DNA of 6,183 bases from an uncultured Clostridium sp. Lineage in GTDB: Bacteria > Bacillota > Clostridia > TANB77 > CAG-508. Location of the stretch: assembly GCA_950059165.1 (NCBI GenBank), contig CATLUC010000095.1:1-6183 (forward strand). The letters are read 5' to 3'. Every line of letters begins with the position of its first letter. Within the stretch, counting starts at the first letter, position 1. The position numbers were made by a program, and so were the translations under genes. Under the pieces are notes generated by a model, which was not told the origin of the DNA, did not search any database, and saw only the letters and a program-made list of their open reading frames with translations. Below are positions 5,452 through 6,183 of the stretch, piece after piece.

Positions 5452-5478
5452 GATTTGGGGACGGCCCCAAAATCCTAC
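5448..5478 (+). terminator. 3' hairpin of the DnaB-like gene, second copy of the 29-bp palindrome
   Basis: GTAGGATTT (5448-5456) pairs with AAATCCTAC (5470-5478) and GGGG (5457-5460) with CCCC (5465-5468), leaving the loop ACGG and one bulged A. The TAG stop codon of the helicase gene (5449-5451) lies inside the stem. The following U-tract is weak (GTTTATAT), so it may act as an mRNA 3' end stabiliser as much as a terminator. It is 27/29 identical to the hairpin at the end of rqcH read in the gene-sense direction. Confidence 0.75.
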
Positions 5479-5507
5479 GTTTATATAAAAAAATAAAAGT
5501 ATCTAAG

Positions 5508-5536
5508 TTGAAGTTTTATGTAAAAAGTGGTACAAT
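5508..5536 (+). promoter_or_regulatory. Promoter of the small two-helix membrane protein gene
   Basis: TTGAAG (5508-5513) and TACAAT (5531-5536) are 17 bases apart, with a start near 5543. The 60-nt leader contains a small hairpin, CACG-AAAA-CGTG (5547-5558), and a second possible stem, GCCTA/TAGGC (5569-5590). The ribosome binding site is AGAAAGGA (5591-5598). CCTCC at 5574-5578 could pair with GGAGG at the start of the coding region, which might hold back initiation; that is only a suggestion. Confidence 0.65.
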
Positions 5537-5602
5537 AAAAATGTAACACGAAAACGTGAAGTAGAGAGCCTAGCCTCCTAAAAGTTAGGCAGAAAGGAAA
5601 AA

Positions 5603-5887
5603 ATGGAGGAAGAGTTAAGAAAACTGAAGGAGGAAGCAGTGAGAATAGCAAGAAAATATTTACAAGTAACATTACAATTTCTCATATTAGCTGCTGTGAG
5701 CATTATAACAGCAGTATTAGGGATTGAGATGAAAAAAGTAGTTGCAATGTGGGTAGCTATTTTGGAAATGTTAATCTTAATCCCGTATTGGTGTGTGACT
5801 ATATATACAATGTATAAGTTACGCAAAGAACAAACAGTTCTTTTATCTCGGATAAGAGAACTTTTGGAGAAGGAATCCATTGAATGA
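5603..5887 (+). CDS. Small two-helix membrane protein, unknown function
   Basis: A 94-residue protein starting at ATG 5603 behind AGAAAGGA. The N-terminus (MEEELRKLKEEAVRIARKYL) is a charged amphipathic helix. Two membrane segments follow, about 22-41 (VTLQFLILAAVSIITAVLG) and 46-70 (VVAMWVAILEMLILIPYWC...), with a two-lysine turn (MKK) between them. The C-terminus (YKLRKE...LSRIRELLEKE) is again a charged helix. Both ends are probably cytoplasmic, so it is a helical hairpin. Size and layout recall holins or small toxin-like membrane proteins, but I recognise no specific family and no phage lysis genes are near. It has its own promoter and a strong terminator overlapping its last codons, so it is a single-gene unit. 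Confidence 0.75.
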   Translation: MEEELRKLKEEAVRIARKYLQVTLQFLILAAVSIITAVLGIEMKKVVAMWVAILEMLILIPYWCVTIYTMYKLRKEQTVLLSRIRELLEKESIE

Positions 5888-5900
5888 TGGATTCCTTTTT
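5870..5900 (+). terminator. Intrinsic terminator of the small membrane protein gene
   Basis: An 11-bp perfect stem (5870-5880 with 5887-5897) with a 6-base loop is followed by TTTTT (5896-5900). The stem begins within the coding sequence and the TGA stop (5885-5887) lies at the loop. This is a textbook intrinsic terminator. Confidence 0.9.
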
Positions 5901-6016
5901 ACAGTAATTTATATTTAAATTTTTAAATGATTTGTTTATTACATATTAAATAAAAATGTCGATATATTAACAAAAATACATAATTTTAAAAAGTTTTGTT
6001 AACATACTAATAAAAC

Positions 6017-6045
6017 TTGACAAATACCTAGATATGGAATATACT
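6017..6045 (+). promoter_or_regulatory. Consensus promoter reading into palindrome copy 2
   Basis: TTGACA (6017-6022) and TATACT (6040-6045) are 17 bases apart, with a start near 6052. The transcript would begin almost directly with AGGTGATAAGG and the 120-bp palindrome. The -10 hexamer is the same (TATACT) as that of the promoter preceding copy 1. An inverted repeat, TTAACAAAA/TTTTGTTAA (5967-5975 and 5994-6002), lies 14 bases upstream of the -35 and may be an operator. The rest of 5901-5966 is AT-rich and shows nothing. Confidence 0.8.
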
Positions 6046-6061
6046 TATATTAGGTGATAAG

Positions 6062-6183
6062 GTTGAAAAATAATTACAATTTTGGCGTTGTCAAACTGCA
6101 TTTGAAATTTAATCAACGTACAATTAGTACGCCTCATAAATTTCAAACTTGTTTTCCTAGCCAAAATTTAATTCTTTTCCAAC
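6062..6183 (+). repeat. 120-bp imperfect palindrome, copy 2
   Basis: The core 6063-6182 matches copy 1 (614-733) at 116 of 120 positions, without gaps and in the same orientation. Differences are at 6089 and 6098 in the left arm and at 6124 and 6126 in the 5-nt loop; the right arm is identical. The flanking bases G6062 and C6183 can pair, replacing A-T in copy 1. The window ends one base after the core, so the gene it leads into cannot be seen. Confidence 0.9.

Noticed and set aside
5578..5880. Minus-strand open frame of about 100 codons
   Set aside because: It is a shadow of the plus-strand membrane protein gene, which has a promoter, ribosome binding site and terminator; the minus frame has none.

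Overview
This AT-rich window reads like the chromosome of a low-G+C Gram-positive bacterium of the class Clostridia, probably an uncultured gut-type lineage. The basis is strong codon bias to A/T, consensus sigma-A promoters (TTGACA/TATAAT), AGGAG-type ribosome binding sites, intrinsic terminators, and an RqcH of Firmicutes type. No tRNA, rRNA, insertion-sequence transposase or CRISPR array was found.

Layout. (1) 80-554, + strand: a decayed type III toxin-antitoxin locus. A consensus promoter drives a toxI-like antitoxin RNA with two tandem pseudoknot repeats and a terminator. It is followed by a toxN pseudogene that keeps the N- and C-terminal parts of the toxin but has lost the middle, the frame and a normal start codon. 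(2) 552-1233, +: a promoter, a 120-bp imperfect palindrome in the leader, and a gene for a small membrane-anchored FxLYD-like protein. (3) 1319-3053, -: an rqcH (ribosome-associated quality control) gene of normal length interrupted by one in-frame TAA at codon 67. (4) 3158-3563, -: an unrecognised protein of about 94 residues with its own consensus promoter. (5) 3599-5478, +: a helically phased tandem repeat array and a promoter in front of a DnaB-like RecA-fold ATPase, ending in a palindrome nearly identical to the one at the end of rqcH. (6) 5508-5900, +: a monocistronic small two-helix membrane protein. (7) 5901-6183: an intergenic stretch with a consensus promoter and a second copy (116/120 identical) of the leader palindrome, running off the window.

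The genes do not form one operon; almost every gene has its own promoter and terminator. Three themes link them. First, there is decay (toxN, rqcH). Second, there are dispersed palindromes: a 120-bp pair placed just downstream of promoters, and a 29-bp pair that supplies the stop codon and the 3' hairpin of two unrelated genes. Third, there is a regulatory island between the divergent promoters at 3535-3696. The most interesting item is the toxIN-type locus: its antitoxin RNA looks intact and expressible while its toxin is dead.
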